From positions 1 through 64,000 of the forward strand of contig CACLIZ010000001.1 of the NCBI GenBank assembly GCA_902607115.1: a stretch of 64,000 nucleotides of DNA, written 5' to 3'. Every line of letters begins with the position of its first letter. Within the stretch, counting starts at the first letter, position 1. This DNA is from an uncultured Pelagibacteraceae bacterium. Its GTDB lineage: Bacteria; Pseudomonadota; Alphaproteobacteria; Pelagibacterales; Pelagibacteraceae. Both the position numbers and the translations under genes were made by a program. Under the pieces are notes generated by a model. It had not been told where the DNA came from, searched no databases, and saw nothing but the letters and a program-made list of their open reading frames with translations. Of the stretch, positions 54,447 to 63,146 are shown piece by piece.

Positions 54447-55283
54447 TTATTTTTTTGCTAATTTTGTTTTACTAGTTTCTAAAATTTCTTGTTTTGCTAT
54501 TAAATCTGAAAATGTTTCTTGTTGCTGAAGCCAATTATCATAGTCTTGTTTATCTTGTACTTCTACACCACCTCTCATAGCATAATGTCCTACACCACAA
54601 TACTCAGCACACAAAACCTCAAACTCACCTACTTTGTTAGGTTCAAACCAATAATAAGTTACAATTCCTGGAACTGCATCCATTTTTGCTCTGAACTGAG
54701 GAACATACCAATTATGAAGCACATCTACTGATCTTAGCAATATTTTAACTGGTCTATTATTTTCTAAATTTATCACATCACTTTGTATCATTACATCATC
54801 ATTTCCATATGGGTCATCTAAATTAATTCCAAACGGATTATCATCATTTATGTTAACTACTTTCGTAGTTCCTAATTTTCCATCTTCACCTGGCAATCTG
54901 TATTGCCATCCCCATTGCCAAGCCATTACATCAATCTCAATTGCATTTTTTGGAACATTGACATACTGATTCCAAATAATAAGTCCTGGCGCTAAAAGAG
55001 CAGCCACACCTAATGTTGTTGCCCATGTAAGTATTCTTTCTAATTTTTTATCTTCAGGTTTATACTCAGCTTTTCGATCTTCTTTATAAGAAAATTTAAA
55101 AACACAGTAAACCATGAAAAGACAAACAGCTATGAAAACTCCTCCACCGATCCAGAATGTTAGCGTAATAGTGTCATCCATTCCTCCCCAGTTTGATGCA
55201 ACGTCAGTCCAATACCACGGAGTAAAAATATGAAAGAGTACCGATCCAAGGATAACTAAAAAAAATATAATACCTGCGTGCAT
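54447..55283 (-). CDS. ctaC: Cytochrome c oxidase subunit II
   Basis: A 278-residue subunit II carrying the CuA site. Three hydrophobic segments occupy residues 1-110, followed by the periplasmic cupredoxin domain with AWQWGWQYRLPG, DVLHNWYVPQF (CuA His) and LCAEYCGVGHYAM (two Cys, Glu, His, Met ligands). A roughly 30-residue acidic insertion rich in Asn and Asp (ININDD-like region after the AWQWGW motif) is larger than in E. coli-type homologues. It heads the cox operon, downstream of a 17-bp palindrome, and is 36 bp before ctaD. Confidence 0.94.
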   Translation of the reverse strand: MHAGIIFFLVILGSVLFHIFTPWYWTDVASNWGGMDDTITLTFWIGGGVFIAVCLFMVYCVFKFSYKEDRKAEYKPEDKKLERILTWATTLGVAALLAPGLIIWNQYVNVPKNAIEIDVMAWQWGWQYRLPGEDGKLGTTKVVNINDDNPFGINLDDPYGNDDVMIQSDVINLENNRPVKILLRSVDVLHNWYVPQFRAKMDAVPGIVTYYWFEPNKVGEFEVLCAEYCGVGHYAMRGGVEVQDKQDYDNWLQQQETFSDLIAKQEILETSKTKLAKK

Positions 55284-55318
55284 AAAAGCTTATATAGAAT
55301 AAATATCACATAAAAACC

Positions 55319-55335
55319 TATGACAAAATGTCATA
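55319..55335. promoter_or_regulatory. 17-bp palindrome in the cox promoter region
   Basis: TATGACA-AAA-TGTCATA is a perfect inverted repeat with 7-bp arms and a 3-bp centre, 36 bp upstream of the ctaC start codon and 37 bp upstream of the divergent small ORF. On the minus strand it contains TTGTCA, a possible -35 element for ctaC. Its size and placement fit a dimeric repressor or activator operator. No regulator can be named from the sequence. Confidence 0.45.
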
Positions 55336-55371
55336 AGAATCATTCAAAATATCAAATATAACGTTGATTAT

Positions 55372-55563
55372 ATGCTGGGAAAAATTGAAATATTGGCAGT
55401 TATTCTAATACTGATTTTATTATTTTATTTTGTTATTTCTTTTGGGGCCGGGGCATTCTCAAAAAAAGAAACTAACTTAAGAACAAAAAAATATTTGAAG
55501 TCAGTAAATATATTGCTGGCTATAATTACTGTTGTAGGTGTTTTATTAACTCTGTTTTTATAA
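55372..55563 (+). CDS. Small two-helix membrane protein next to the cox operon
   Basis: A 63-residue protein with two hydrophobic helices (about residues 6-29 and 46-62) joined by a basic loop (SKKETNLRTKKYLKS). It diverges from the cox operon across 88 bp and ends 7 bp from a convergent subunit III-like gene. The twin-helix topology resembles HIG1-type or twin-transmembrane proteins often found with cytochrome oxidases, but I do not see a family signature (no QRR-type motif). The frame is open and hydrophobic, which supports coding; the function is unknown. Confidence 0.55.
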   Translation: MLGKIEILAVILILILLFYFVISFGAGAFSKKETNLRTKKYLKSVNILLAIITVVGVLLTLFL

Positions 55564-55570
55564 AATAATT

Positions 55571-56251
55571 TTAAGAAATTAATTCTTTGCACCACGCTAT
55601 AACTGAATCGTTATAAATAAACATGATAACAAAAAACACTAACCAAACTATAAAAAGAAATAACCAATAAATAGATAGAGCCTGAAGATTATTTGACTCC
55701 TTAACATAATCTTCTTCTTTTAGTTTAAATATTCTTGAACTTATTTTTCCCCAAAAAAATAAGCCTCCCAATAAATGTATTCCATGTAATGCCGTAAAAA
55801 CGTAATATGAAGAAAAGTATGTATTTGTAGTAACAAAATGACCAGCAGTCATTAATTGGTACCATAATATAACTTGTAAAAATAAAAATAAATAACTGAA
55901 TGCACCAACGGCAATCACGTTACTTTTTATTTTGTTTGTAAAATTATTTTTTAAATCTTTACTTATCTTATTAAAAAAATATGTAACAAAAATTAAAACT
56001 AACGTATTAATCCACAGCAATTTATTCTTCAAAATTAATGTTGTATCTTGTTCAGGAGGAATTGAATAAAGATAAGCGGTAAATATTAAACTAAATATAG
56101 CAGTACTAAAACCAAAAATAATTATTACCGCCGACATTTGATTAGAAATTCCAAAAGTCTTGCCTTTATGTTTGTTGTCAATTAAAACTTGACTTTCTTC
56201 CCAAGGCTTTTCTGCTAGTGTGCCAAATAGTTTCTTTATAATAGACGACAT
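55571..56251 (-). CDS. Second cytochrome c oxidase subunit III-like protein
   Basis: A 226-residue COX3-family membrane protein with five or so helices. VIIIFGFSTAIFSLIFTAYL, FLQVILWYQLMTAGHFVTTN, YYVFTALHGIHLLGGLFFWG and ALSIYWLFLFIVWLVFFVIMF follow the subunit III pattern, but the sequence differs clearly from the subunit III within the main operon. Proteins of this kind are found as accessory COX3 partners in several bacterial groups. It is divergent from the SCO1 gene, and the group suggests a second oxidase assembly unit. Confidence 0.75.
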   Translation of the reverse strand: MSSIIKKLFGTLAEKPWEESQVLIDNKHKGKTFGISNQMSAVIIIFGFSTAIFSLIFTAYLYSIPPEQDTTLILKNKLLWINTLVLIFVTYFFNKISKDLKNNFTNKIKSNVIAVGAFSYLFLFLQVILWYQLMTAGHFVTTNTYFSSYYVFTALHGIHLLGGLFFWGKISSRIFKLKEEDYVKESNNLQALSIYWLFLFIVWLVFFVIMFIYNDSVIAWCKELIS

Positions 56252-56287
56252 GCTATTTATATAGTTGGTAAATATTATTTTACAAGA

Positions 56288-56878
56288 ATGAAATTAAAAA
56301 CCTCAATAACAGTAATTGCTGGATGTTTAATAATTTTTTTATTTATTTTGCTACCTGTATTTTTATCTATTGAAAAAAAAGAAGACGAATATGTTTCAAA
56401 ATTTCAAGGTTCTTCTTTTTCATTAAAGGATGTGAATAACGAAATTATAACAGACTCATCTTTTGAAGGGCCTTTAACTGCAATATTTTTTGGTTTTACA
56501 AATTGTCCCGATATCTGTCCTATGACATTAAATAATTTAGACCTAGTTATAAAAAATTTAACACTAGAAAAGAAAGATAAATTGAAAGTATTTTTTGTTA
56601 GTATAGACCCAAAAAGAGACAGTACTGAAGTTATAAAGGAATATCTAAATTCATTTGAAAATAAAATTTATGGAATTACAGGAGATCCAAAAAAAATATT
56701 TCTTATGTCAAGATCTTGGGGGGTCCTTTCGGAAAAAATTTTTACTGAAGACGGAAACTATTTAATCAATCATAGCTCTTCTATTATTTTATTAAATGAT
56801 GGAAAATATTTAGATAGAATTAGTCATCACGCAGGTTACGAAGATATTTTTAAAACTATAAACAAACATCTAAGATAA
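56288..56878 (+). CDS. SCO1/SenC copper chaperone
   Basis: A 196-residue thioredoxin-fold protein anchored by an N-terminal helix (ITVIAGCLIIFLFILLPVFLS). The copper-binding CPDIC is in FFGFTNCPDICPMTLNNL, and the third ligand His is in LINHSSSIILL. SCO proteins deliver copper to, or reduce, the CuA site of subunit II. Its position beside the oxidase genes supports this. It is 8 residues' worth of bases convergent with rsmE (9-nt overlap). Confidence 0.9.
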   Translation: MKLKTSITVIAGCLIIFLFILLPVFLSIEKKEDEYVSKFQGSSFSLKDVNNEIITDSSFEGPLTAIFFGFTNCPDICPMTLNNLDLVIKNLTLEKKDKLKVFFVSIDPKRDSTEVIKEYLNSFENKIYGITGDPKKIFLMSRSWGVLSEKIFTEDGNYLINHSSSIILLNDGKYLDRISHHAGYEDIFKTINKHLR

Positions 56879-57571
56879 CAAATTAAAACATATTATAGAT
56901 AACATTGAAATTGCTGCTGTTTCAGACCTTAAAATATTCTGATTAATTTTAAGAGGAATTAATTTTTTTAGTTTTAAAATATTTTCTCTTTCTTTAACTG
57001 TAAAATCACCCTCAGGTCCAATTAGTATACAAAGTGGATCTGAACTTTTAAAATTAATTTTACTATTATCAGTGTTTAAGTCTCCAAATATAATATTTGT
57101 GTTTTGATTTAATTTTAAAAATTCATTTAACTTTAAAATTTTTTCTAACTTAGGAACTTTTAATCTATTGCTTTGTTCGGATGCCTCTATAATGATTTTA
57201 TTTACTCTTTTGTCGTTTAATTTTCTTACAATAGTCCTCTCAGTTAAAATAGGAATAAATTTTGTAACCCCAAGCTCAGTTGCTTTTTGTATCATTAAAT
57301 TTAAATAATTTAACTTTATAGGCGAAAAGGCTAACCAAATCTCTCTTTCGTCGATCGCAGATCTTAATTTTTTTATTACCGAAAATGCTACAATTCCTTT
57401 GCTGATCTCTTTTATTTTTGCCTCCCACTCACCACTTTGATTAAATAAGGAAAAACTTTGTCCTATATTTATCCTCATTACTTTAGATAAATAATGTGAT
57501 TGAGATTTATCTAGCTTTGAAATTAAATTAAGTGATAAACTTTCTTCAAAAAATAATCTAATATTACTCAT
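56870..57571 (-). CDS. rsmE: 16S rRNA (uracil-1498 N3)-methyltransferase
   Basis: A 233-residue RsmE with an N-terminal PUA-like domain (SHYLSKVMRINIGQSFSLFNQSGEWEAKI) and a C-terminal SPOUT knot (KATELGVTKFIPILTERT; PLCILIGPEGDFTVKERE; LKINQNILRSETAAISML). It methylates U1498 of 16S rRNA. Length is normal. It diverges from the dehalogenase gene across 16 bp. Confidence 0.92.
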   Translation of the reverse strand: MSNIRLFFEESLSLNLISKLDKSQSHYLSKVMRINIGQSFSLFNQSGEWEAKIKEISKGIVAFSVIKKLRSAIDEREIWLAFSPIKLNYLNLMIQKATELGVTKFIPILTERTIVRKLNDKRVNKIIIEASEQSNRLKVPKLEKILKLNEFLKLNQNTNIIFGDLNTDNSKINFKSSDPLCILIGPEGDFTVKERENILKLKKLIPLKINQNILRSETAAISMLSIICFNLLS

Positions 57572-57587
57572 TTGGATAAGTTAATTT

Positions 57588-58250
57588 ATGAAAAATATTA
57601 AAGCAATAATATTTGATGCGTATGGCACATTATTTGATGTCAATTCAGCTGCAGAAAAATGTAAGCATAAAATTGGAGATAAGTGGGAGGGTTTTGCAAA
57701 TTATTGGCGAACTACTCAACTAGAGTACACTTGGCTTAGAAGCATGATGAATAGGCATAAGGATTTTTGGCAAGTAACAGAAGATAGTTTAGATAAATCT
57801 ATGCAAGCATTTAAAATAGATATTTCAATGAGAAATGAACTATTAGATCTTTATAAAGTTTTATTAACTTTTCCTGAAGTAAAAGAAGTTTTAAATAAAC
57901 TTAAAGAAAAAAATTATAAGCTTGCTATTCTTTCAAATGGTACGCCTTTTCTACTTAATGAATTAGTTAAAAGTAATAATTTAGATAATATATTTAATAA
58001 TATTTTTTCAATTGAAGAAGTTAAAACTTATAAACCAGATCCAAAAGTCTATAATATTCCAATTAAAAAATATCAAATACAAGAAAATGAAGTTGCCTAT
58101 TTAAGTGCAAACACTTGGGATGTATCTGCTGGAGGTAACTATGGGTTTAATCCTGTTTGGGTAAATAGAAATAATAGTATTTTTGACAATTTAGATTATG
58201 TTCCAAAATTTCAAATTAAGAGTCTCACTGAACTACTTGATATAATTTAA
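57588..58250 (+). CDS. Haloacid dehalogenase, type II (HAD superfamily)
   Basis: A 220-residue HAD hydrolase. The nucleophile Asp is in IIFDAYGTLFDVNSA, motif II in LAILSNGTPFLL, the Lys in TYKPDPKVYN, and motif IV-like YLSANTWDVSAGGNYGFNPVWVNR. The LFDVNSA and SANTWDVSAG stretches and WQVTEDSL cap region match L-2-haloacid dehalogenases, which hydrolyse 2-halo acids; the natural substrate in this organism is unknown. pirin follows 21 bp later on the same strand. Confidence 0.85.
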   Translation: MKNIKAIIFDAYGTLFDVNSAAEKCKHKIGDKWEGFANYWRTTQLEYTWLRSMMNRHKDFWQVTEDSLDKSMQAFKIDISMRNELLDLYKVLLTFPEVKEVLNKLKEKNYKLAILSNGTPFLLNELVKSNNLDNIFNNIFSIEEVKTYKPDPKVYNIPIKKYQIQENEVAYLSANTWDVSAGGNYGFNPVWVNRNNSIFDNLDYVPKFQIKSLTELLDII

Positions 58251-58271
58251 TAAATTGTTACATCAAACATT

Positions 58272-59108
58272 ATGAAAAATATTGAGGTAAATAAAATAAT
58301 TAATCCTACTCCAGCCTCTGACGGTGCAGGTGTTAAATTAAAAAGAAGTATAGGCGTTGAGCCAGATTATTTTGATCCATTTTTAATGTTAGATGAATTT
58401 GGTTCCGAAAATAAAGATGATTATATAGGAGGCTTTCCTCCTCATCCTCATAGAGGAATAGAGACAGTAACCTACATGCTTCAAGGTGAATTTGAACATG
58501 AAGATAGTACCGGCTCTAAAGGAAGAATGAAGTCTGGAGATGTTCAATGGATGAAAACGGGTAGTGGAATAATTCATTCTGAAATGCCTGCTATGAAGGA
58601 AGGTAAACTCCATGGATTTCAGCTATGGGTAAATATGCCTGCAAAATTAAAAATGAGTAAACCTAATTATATTTATATAGATTCTGATAAAATGCAGGTT
58701 CACACTGATAGTGATAAAAATGTAAAGGTTATTGCCGGAAAATTTAAAAGTGCTGAGGGACCTGTAAAGGGTCATAATGTAGACCCTATTTATTTTGATA
58801 TAGATCTTGAAAAAAATAAATTTTTTAACTTTGAGTTACCTTTGGGTCACAATTCTTTCATTTACTTAATTGATGGTGAAATTAAAATAGGCAAACAGGC
58901 TCATAAAAAAATTAAAGATTCAACTTTAATTTTATTAACTAAGGGTGACAAACTTGAAATATCTGCTTTAACTAAGACTAAATTTTTATTAATTTCTGGT
59001 AAACCAATTGGTGAGCAAATCGCTAGGGGTGGACCTTTTGTTATGAACACTAAAGCAGAAGTCTTGCAAGCTGTTCAAGATTATCATAATGGTACATTTG
59101 TAAAATGA
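58272..59108 (+). CDS. Pirin family protein
   Basis: A 278-residue bicupin of the pirin family. The N-terminal cupin carries the metal ligands in PPHPHRGIETVTYMLQGEFEHEDS and SGIIHSEMP (His residues and a Glu), following the LMLDEFG motif. The C-terminal half is a second cupin (LPLGHNSFIYLIDGEI). Bacterial pirins such as YhhW have quercetinase activity, but roles vary. The qor-like gene overlaps its stop (ATGA), suggesting coupled expression. Confidence 0.87.
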   Translation: MKNIEVNKIINPTPASDGAGVKLKRSIGVEPDYFDPFLMLDEFGSENKDDYIGGFPPHPHRGIETVTYMLQGEFEHEDSTGSKGRMKSGDVQWMKTGSGIIHSEMPAMKEGKLHGFQLWVNMPAKLKMSKPNYIYIDSDKMQVHTDSDKNVKVIAGKFKSAEGPVKGHNVDPIYFDIDLEKNKFFNFELPLGHNSFIYLIDGEIKIGKQAHKKIKDSTLILLTKGDKLEISALTKTKFLLISGKPIGEQIARGGPFVMNTKAEVLQAVQDYHNGTFVK

Positions 59109-60076
59109 AAGCTATTAAAATTCAAAAAAATGGTGGACCTGAAGTATTAGATCTAGAAGAAATAACTTTAAGCAAACCAGTAAAAAACGAAGTCTTAATT
59201 GAGCATGCTGCTATAGGCTTAAATTATATAGACACATATCATAGATCTGGACTTTATCCTTTAAAGATGCCTAGTGGACTTGGAATGGAAGCCTCAGGTG
59301 TAATTAAAGAAGTTGGGCCAGAGGTTTCAGATTTTTTTGTTGGAGATAGAGTTGCGTATGCTGCGGTACCTTTAGGAGCATATTCCTCACATAGAATTTA
59401 TAAAACAAATAATTTAGTAAAAGTACCAAAAGAAATAGATTTAAATATAGCGGCAGCAATAATGACTAAGGGATTAACAACTTATTATTTATTATATAAG
59501 ACTTATCCTGTTTCATCTGGTGAAACTATATTATTTCATGCGGCTGCTGGAGGAGTGGGACAAATATTTTGCCAATGGGCTAAAAGTTTAGGATGCAAAA
59601 TTATTGGAACAGTTGGAAACGAAGAAAAAGTAGAGATAGCAAAAAAAAATGGTTGTGATGAAATAATTAATTATAATAAAGAAGATTTTGCAAAAAAAAC
59701 TATGGAAATAACAGATGGCAAAGGCGTCTCTGTAGTTTACGATGGGGTAGGAAAATCAACATTCGAAAAATCTCTTGAATGTTTAAAAACTAGAGGAATG
59801 ATGGTTTCTTTTGGAAATGCATCTGGAGCACTAGACCCAATTAATGTTCCAAAAATGTTACAACCAAAAGGATTATTTTTTGTTAGACCTTCAATGGGAC
59901 AGTATTTAAATACTAACGATGAGTTAAACGAAGCTGCAAAAGAACTTTTTGAAAAAATAAATTCTGGAAAAATTAACATAGAAATATTTAAGAAATATAA
60001 ACTGGATGATATTAAGCAAGCACATGTTGATTTAGAAAATAGAAAAATTATAGGTCCAGCTATTGTTGTACCTTAA
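59105..60076 (+). CDS. qor: NADPH:quinone oxidoreductase (zeta-crystallin family)
   Basis: A 323-residue medium-chain dehydrogenase lacking catalytic zinc ligands. MKAIKIQKNGGPEVLDLEEI, GLNYIDTYHRSGLYPLKMPSGLGMEASG, and the nucleotide-binding HAAAGGVGQIFCQWAKSLG are typical of QOR. It reduces quinones with NADPH. It overlaps pirin upstream (ATGA) and the convergent DUF2721 gene by 4 nt. Confidence 0.88.
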   Translation: MKAIKIQKNGGPEVLDLEEITLSKPVKNEVLIEHAAIGLNYIDTYHRSGLYPLKMPSGLGMEASGVIKEVGPEVSDFFVGDRVAYAAVPLGAYSSHRIYKTNNLVKVPKEIDLNIAAAIMTKGLTTYYLLYKTYPVSSGETILFHAAAGGVGQIFCQWAKSLGCKIIGTVGNEEKVEIAKKNGCDEIINYNKEDFAKKTMEITDGKGVSVVYDGVGKSTFEKSLECLKTRGMMVSFGNASGALDPINVPKMLQPKGLFFVRPSMGQYLNTNDELNEAAKELFEKINSGKINIEIFKKYKLDDIKQAHVDLENRKIIGPAIVVP

Positions 60077-60477
60077 TCTAAATCAATTTTCATATCTGAC
60101 AAATGTAATTTTAAAGTTTCAGTTGATAGATGTATATCTCTTATAAAAAATAATACTGAAATTATCATTGCTAGACAACATGATCCAAAAATAACTCTTG
60201 CAATGAAAATCAAGTCTAAGTATAGAGCAAAAACTGTTAACATATTAAACAAAAAGCCAAAGCTTGCAAATCCAAGTGTATATTTTAACCATTTTACTCT
60301 TCCATTCAAATTTATTAACTGCTTTTCCCACTCTTGAGGAATATGTTTTTCCCAAACATATTCATCATGTATTTTTCTAATTAAATTACTTAGGGTATGA
60401 AAACGGTTAGCATAAACACTCATTAGCAATGGAATTGCTGGAAACATCAGAGCAGTTACCGTGTAATCTATATTCAT
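60073..60477 (-). CDS. DUF2721 membrane protein
   Basis: A 134-residue protein with an N-terminal hydrophobic segment (VTALMFPAIPLLMSVYANRF), a charged region with NLIRKIHDEY and WLKYTL, and two central helices (FASFGFLFNMLTVFALYL, FIARVIFGSCCLAMIISVLFFI). This arrangement (an early helix ending in NRF, then paired helices) fits the DUF2721 family of unknown function. It diverges from ubiA across 48 bp. Confidence 0.7.
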   Translation of the reverse strand: MNIDYTVTALMFPAIPLLMSVYANRFHTLSNLIRKIHDEYVWEKHIPQEWEKQLINLNGRVKWLKYTLGFASFGFLFNMLTVFALYLDLIFIARVIFGSCCLAMIISVLFFIRDIHLSTETLKLHLSDMKIDLD

Positions 60478-60525
60478 GTCGATTAAATTTGCTTAAAAAA
60501 AAAACTTTGTTATTTAATAAAATAT

Positions 60526-61389
60526 ATGTCTCATATAAGCATCTTCTTTGAATTAACAAGGCTAAAAAAACCAATTGGTTTCATGTTGTTATTTTGGCCT
60601 TGTGTTTGGGGATTGTCTATAGCTTACGATTTTCAAAATGGTTTTGAACAATATGTATTCTACATAATCTTATTTTTTTTTGGATCAGTTTTAATGCGTT
60701 CAGCGGGATGTATAGTGAATGATATCACGGACAAAGATTTTGACAAAAAAGTTAAAAGAACAAAAAATCGACCACTTGCATCTGGTATAATATCGGTTAA
60801 AGCTGCGATGATTTATTCAATTATTTTATGTATATTAGCTTTTTTAGTATTAATTAATTTTAATTTAATAACTATTTTATTAGCAATCGCATCAATGCCT
60901 CTTGCTTTCACATACCCTTTAATGAAAAGATATACTTACTGGCCTCAGCTGTTTTTGGGCGTAACATTCAATTATGGATTATTGCTTGGATGGACTTCAA
61001 TTTATGAAAATATAAATTTAGCACCAATACTATTCTATTTTGGCGCCATATTTTGGACATTGGGTTACGACACAATATACGGCTTTCAAGATATTGAAGA
61101 CGATGAAATTATAGGAGTAAAATCAACATCTATTAAATTTAAAGATAATCCAAAATTATTTTTAGTAATTTGCTATTCTATGTTTATATTTTGTTTTTTT
61201 TTAGTAGGTATAATTTTAGAATATAATAGTTATTTCTATATTGGCGCAGTAATAGTGGTTCTACATTTATTTTATTTACAGATTTACAAATTTGATCAAT
61301 CAAATAAAAATAAATGCTTACAAATATTTAAAAGTAATAATTTGTTCGGTTTTATTATATTAATTAATATTATTTTAGGTAAAATTTAA
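60526..61389 (+). CDS. ubiA: 4-hydroxybenzoate polyprenyltransferase
   Basis: A 287-residue UbiA-superfamily membrane enzyme attaching the polyprenyl chain to 4-hydroxybenzoate in ubiquinone synthesis. The first Asp-rich motif is GCIVNDITDKDFDKKVKRTKNRPLASG near residue 64 and the second YDTIYGFQDIEDDEIIGVKSTSIKF near 180. The RLKKPIGFMLLFWPCVWGL start is characteristic of UbiA. It sits 5 bp before the ABC exporter gene on the same strand. Confidence 0.92.
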   Translation: MSHISIFFELTRLKKPIGFMLLFWPCVWGLSIAYDFQNGFEQYVFYIILFFFGSVLMRSAGCIVNDITDKDFDKKVKRTKNRPLASGIISVKAAMIYSIILCILAFLVLINFNLITILLAIASMPLAFTYPLMKRYTYWPQLFLGVTFNYGLLLGWTSIYENINLAPILFYFGAIFWTLGYDTIYGFQDIEDDEIIGVKSTSIKFKDNPKLFLVICYSMFIFCFFLVGIILEYNSYFYIGAVIVVLHLFYLQIYKFDQSNKNKCLQIFKSNNLFGFIILINIILGKI

Positions 61390-61394
61390 ATTAA

Positions 61395-63146
61395 ATGTCT
61401 AATATACAAATATTGAAAAGATTATTCAATGATTACACAAAACGTTATTTTGGAAAAATATTACTTTCGGTTTTCTTTTCTGTTTTAGTTGCGGGTAGTA
61501 CTGCGGGCATCGCTTATTTATTAGATCCAGCTATTGAAAAAATTTTTATTGAAAAGGATAAACAACTAATGCTTCTTATTCCTTTCGCGATTGTAATATT
61601 TTTTTCAATTAAAGGGATATCTTTATTTCTTGCAAAAACAATTCTTATAAAAGTAGCCGGCGAGATAATGAAGACGCTTCAACTACAAGTAATGCAGGCC
61701 ACTCTCTATTCTAGTATGGAGTCTGCAGACTCGAAACACTCTGGAAAAATAATTTCACACGCAATGTACGATGCAAGCATTATGAAAAATCTGGTATCGA
61801 GCACAATTTTACTTGCAACCAAAGAGTCAATGACTTTAGTTGGGCTAATATTTGTAATGTTTTACCAAAATTGGAAACTTGCTATGTTTGCATTAATAAT
61901 GATACCTCTGGCTTCGGTTGCCGTAAAGTCTTTAGGAAAAAGAGTTGGCAAAATTACTACACAAGCACAAGAGGTAGTAGGTGTGGTTAACTCATTTTTA
62001 TTAGATATAATTAAAAATCACAAAATAATAAAAATTTTTCAAAGAGAAGATTATGAAACTGAAAGGTTAGACAAAGAAATAAACAAAATTAAAGAAAAAT
62101 CTGTCAAAACAGATGTTGTGATGATGCGTTCTACACCAATTATGGAAACACTTACAGGCATAATGATAGGTGGATTAATTTTTTATGCCGGAAACCTCAT
62201 AATAAATAATGAATTAGAGATAAATAATTTTTTCTCTTTTTTAGCTGCAATGATGCTTGCTTATCAACCTGTCAGATCTCTGGCTACAATTAATATGGGA
62301 ATACATTCGGGTCTATCAGCTGCAAAAAGAGTTTTGCCAATTATTGATTCTAAATTTATTGATGAAAACGAAGGTAAAAATTTAGTTTATAAAAAAGGAA
62401 ACATTAGTTTTAAAGATGTAAGCTTTAAATATTCTAGTCGTAAAGATATTATTTTAAATAAAATTAGCTTAAACATAAATAGTGGAGAAATGACAGCTTT
62501 AGTAGGACATAGTGGTGCTGGCAAATCAACCATCATGAACCTTATTCCGAGGTTTTATGATCAATCTGAGGGTAAAATATTTATTGACGACCAGTCAATT
62601 GAAAATGTTTCATTGAAATCTTTAAGAAAAAGCATTTCTTTAGTCAGCCAAGATACAACATTATTTGACGATACTATTAAAAATAATATTAAATATTCAA
62701 ATTTAGAGGCATCAGATGAAGAAATCATGAAAGCTGCAAGACTATCTCATTGTGATGAATTTATAAATAATATGCCAGATAAATACGATACTATGGTTGG
62801 AGAAAATGGAGTTAGGTTGTCAGGTGGAGAAAAACAGAGGCTTTCGATTGCAAGAGCAATTCTTAAAAATAGTAATATAATTTTATTAGACGAAGCAACT
62901 TCATCTTTGGATTCAGAGACAGAGGAAAAAATTCAAAATGCGATAGGTTATTTAACTAAAGGTAAGACCACTTTAGTAATAGCTCATAGATTATCTACCG
63001 TTATTAATTCTAATAAAATTTATGTAATTGAGAAAGGGAAAGTTGCAGCAGAAGGTAAGCATGAAGATTTGATGAGTACATCCGAAACCTATAAAAATTT
63101 TTACGAAATTCAACTTCATAAAAAAAAAGATGAGACTAATTTATAG
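61395..63146 (+). CDS. msbA: Lipid A export ABC transporter, MsbA-like
   Basis: A 583-residue half-transporter: an N-terminal six-helix exporter domain (about residues 1-310) and a C-terminal ATPase with Walker A GHSGAGKST, Q-loop SLVSQDTTLFDD, signature RLSGGEKQRLSIARA, Walker B ILLDEATSSLD and the switch HRLSTV. Length and the waaA gene that overlaps its end (17 nt) suggest flipping of core-lipid A across the inner membrane. Substrate assignment rests on context. Confidence 0.88.
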   Translation: MSNIQILKRLFNDYTKRYFGKILLSVFFSVLVAGSTAGIAYLLDPAIEKIFIEKDKQLMLLIPFAIVIFFSIKGISLFLAKTILIKVAGEIMKTLQLQVMQATLYSSMESADSKHSGKIISHAMYDASIMKNLVSSTILLATKESMTLVGLIFVMFYQNWKLAMFALIMIPLASVAVKSLGKRVGKITTQAQEVVGVVNSFLLDIIKNHKIIKIFQREDYETERLDKEINKIKEKSVKTDVVMMRSTPIMETLTGIMIGGLIFYAGNLIINNELEINNFFSFLAAMMLAYQPVRSLATINMGIHSGLSAAKRVLPIIDSKFIDENEGKNLVYKKGNISFKDVSFKYSSRKDIILNKISLNINSGEMTALVGHSGAGKSTIMNLIPRFYDQSEGKIFIDDQSIENVSLKSLRKSISLVSQDTTLFDDTIKNNIKYSNLEASDEEIMKAARLSHCDEFINNMPDKYDTMVGENGVRLSGGEKQRLSIARAILKNSNIILLDEATSSLDSETEEKIQNAIGYLTKGKTTLVIAHRLSTVINSNKIYVIEKGKVAAEGKHEDLMSTSETYKNFYEIQLHKKKDETNL

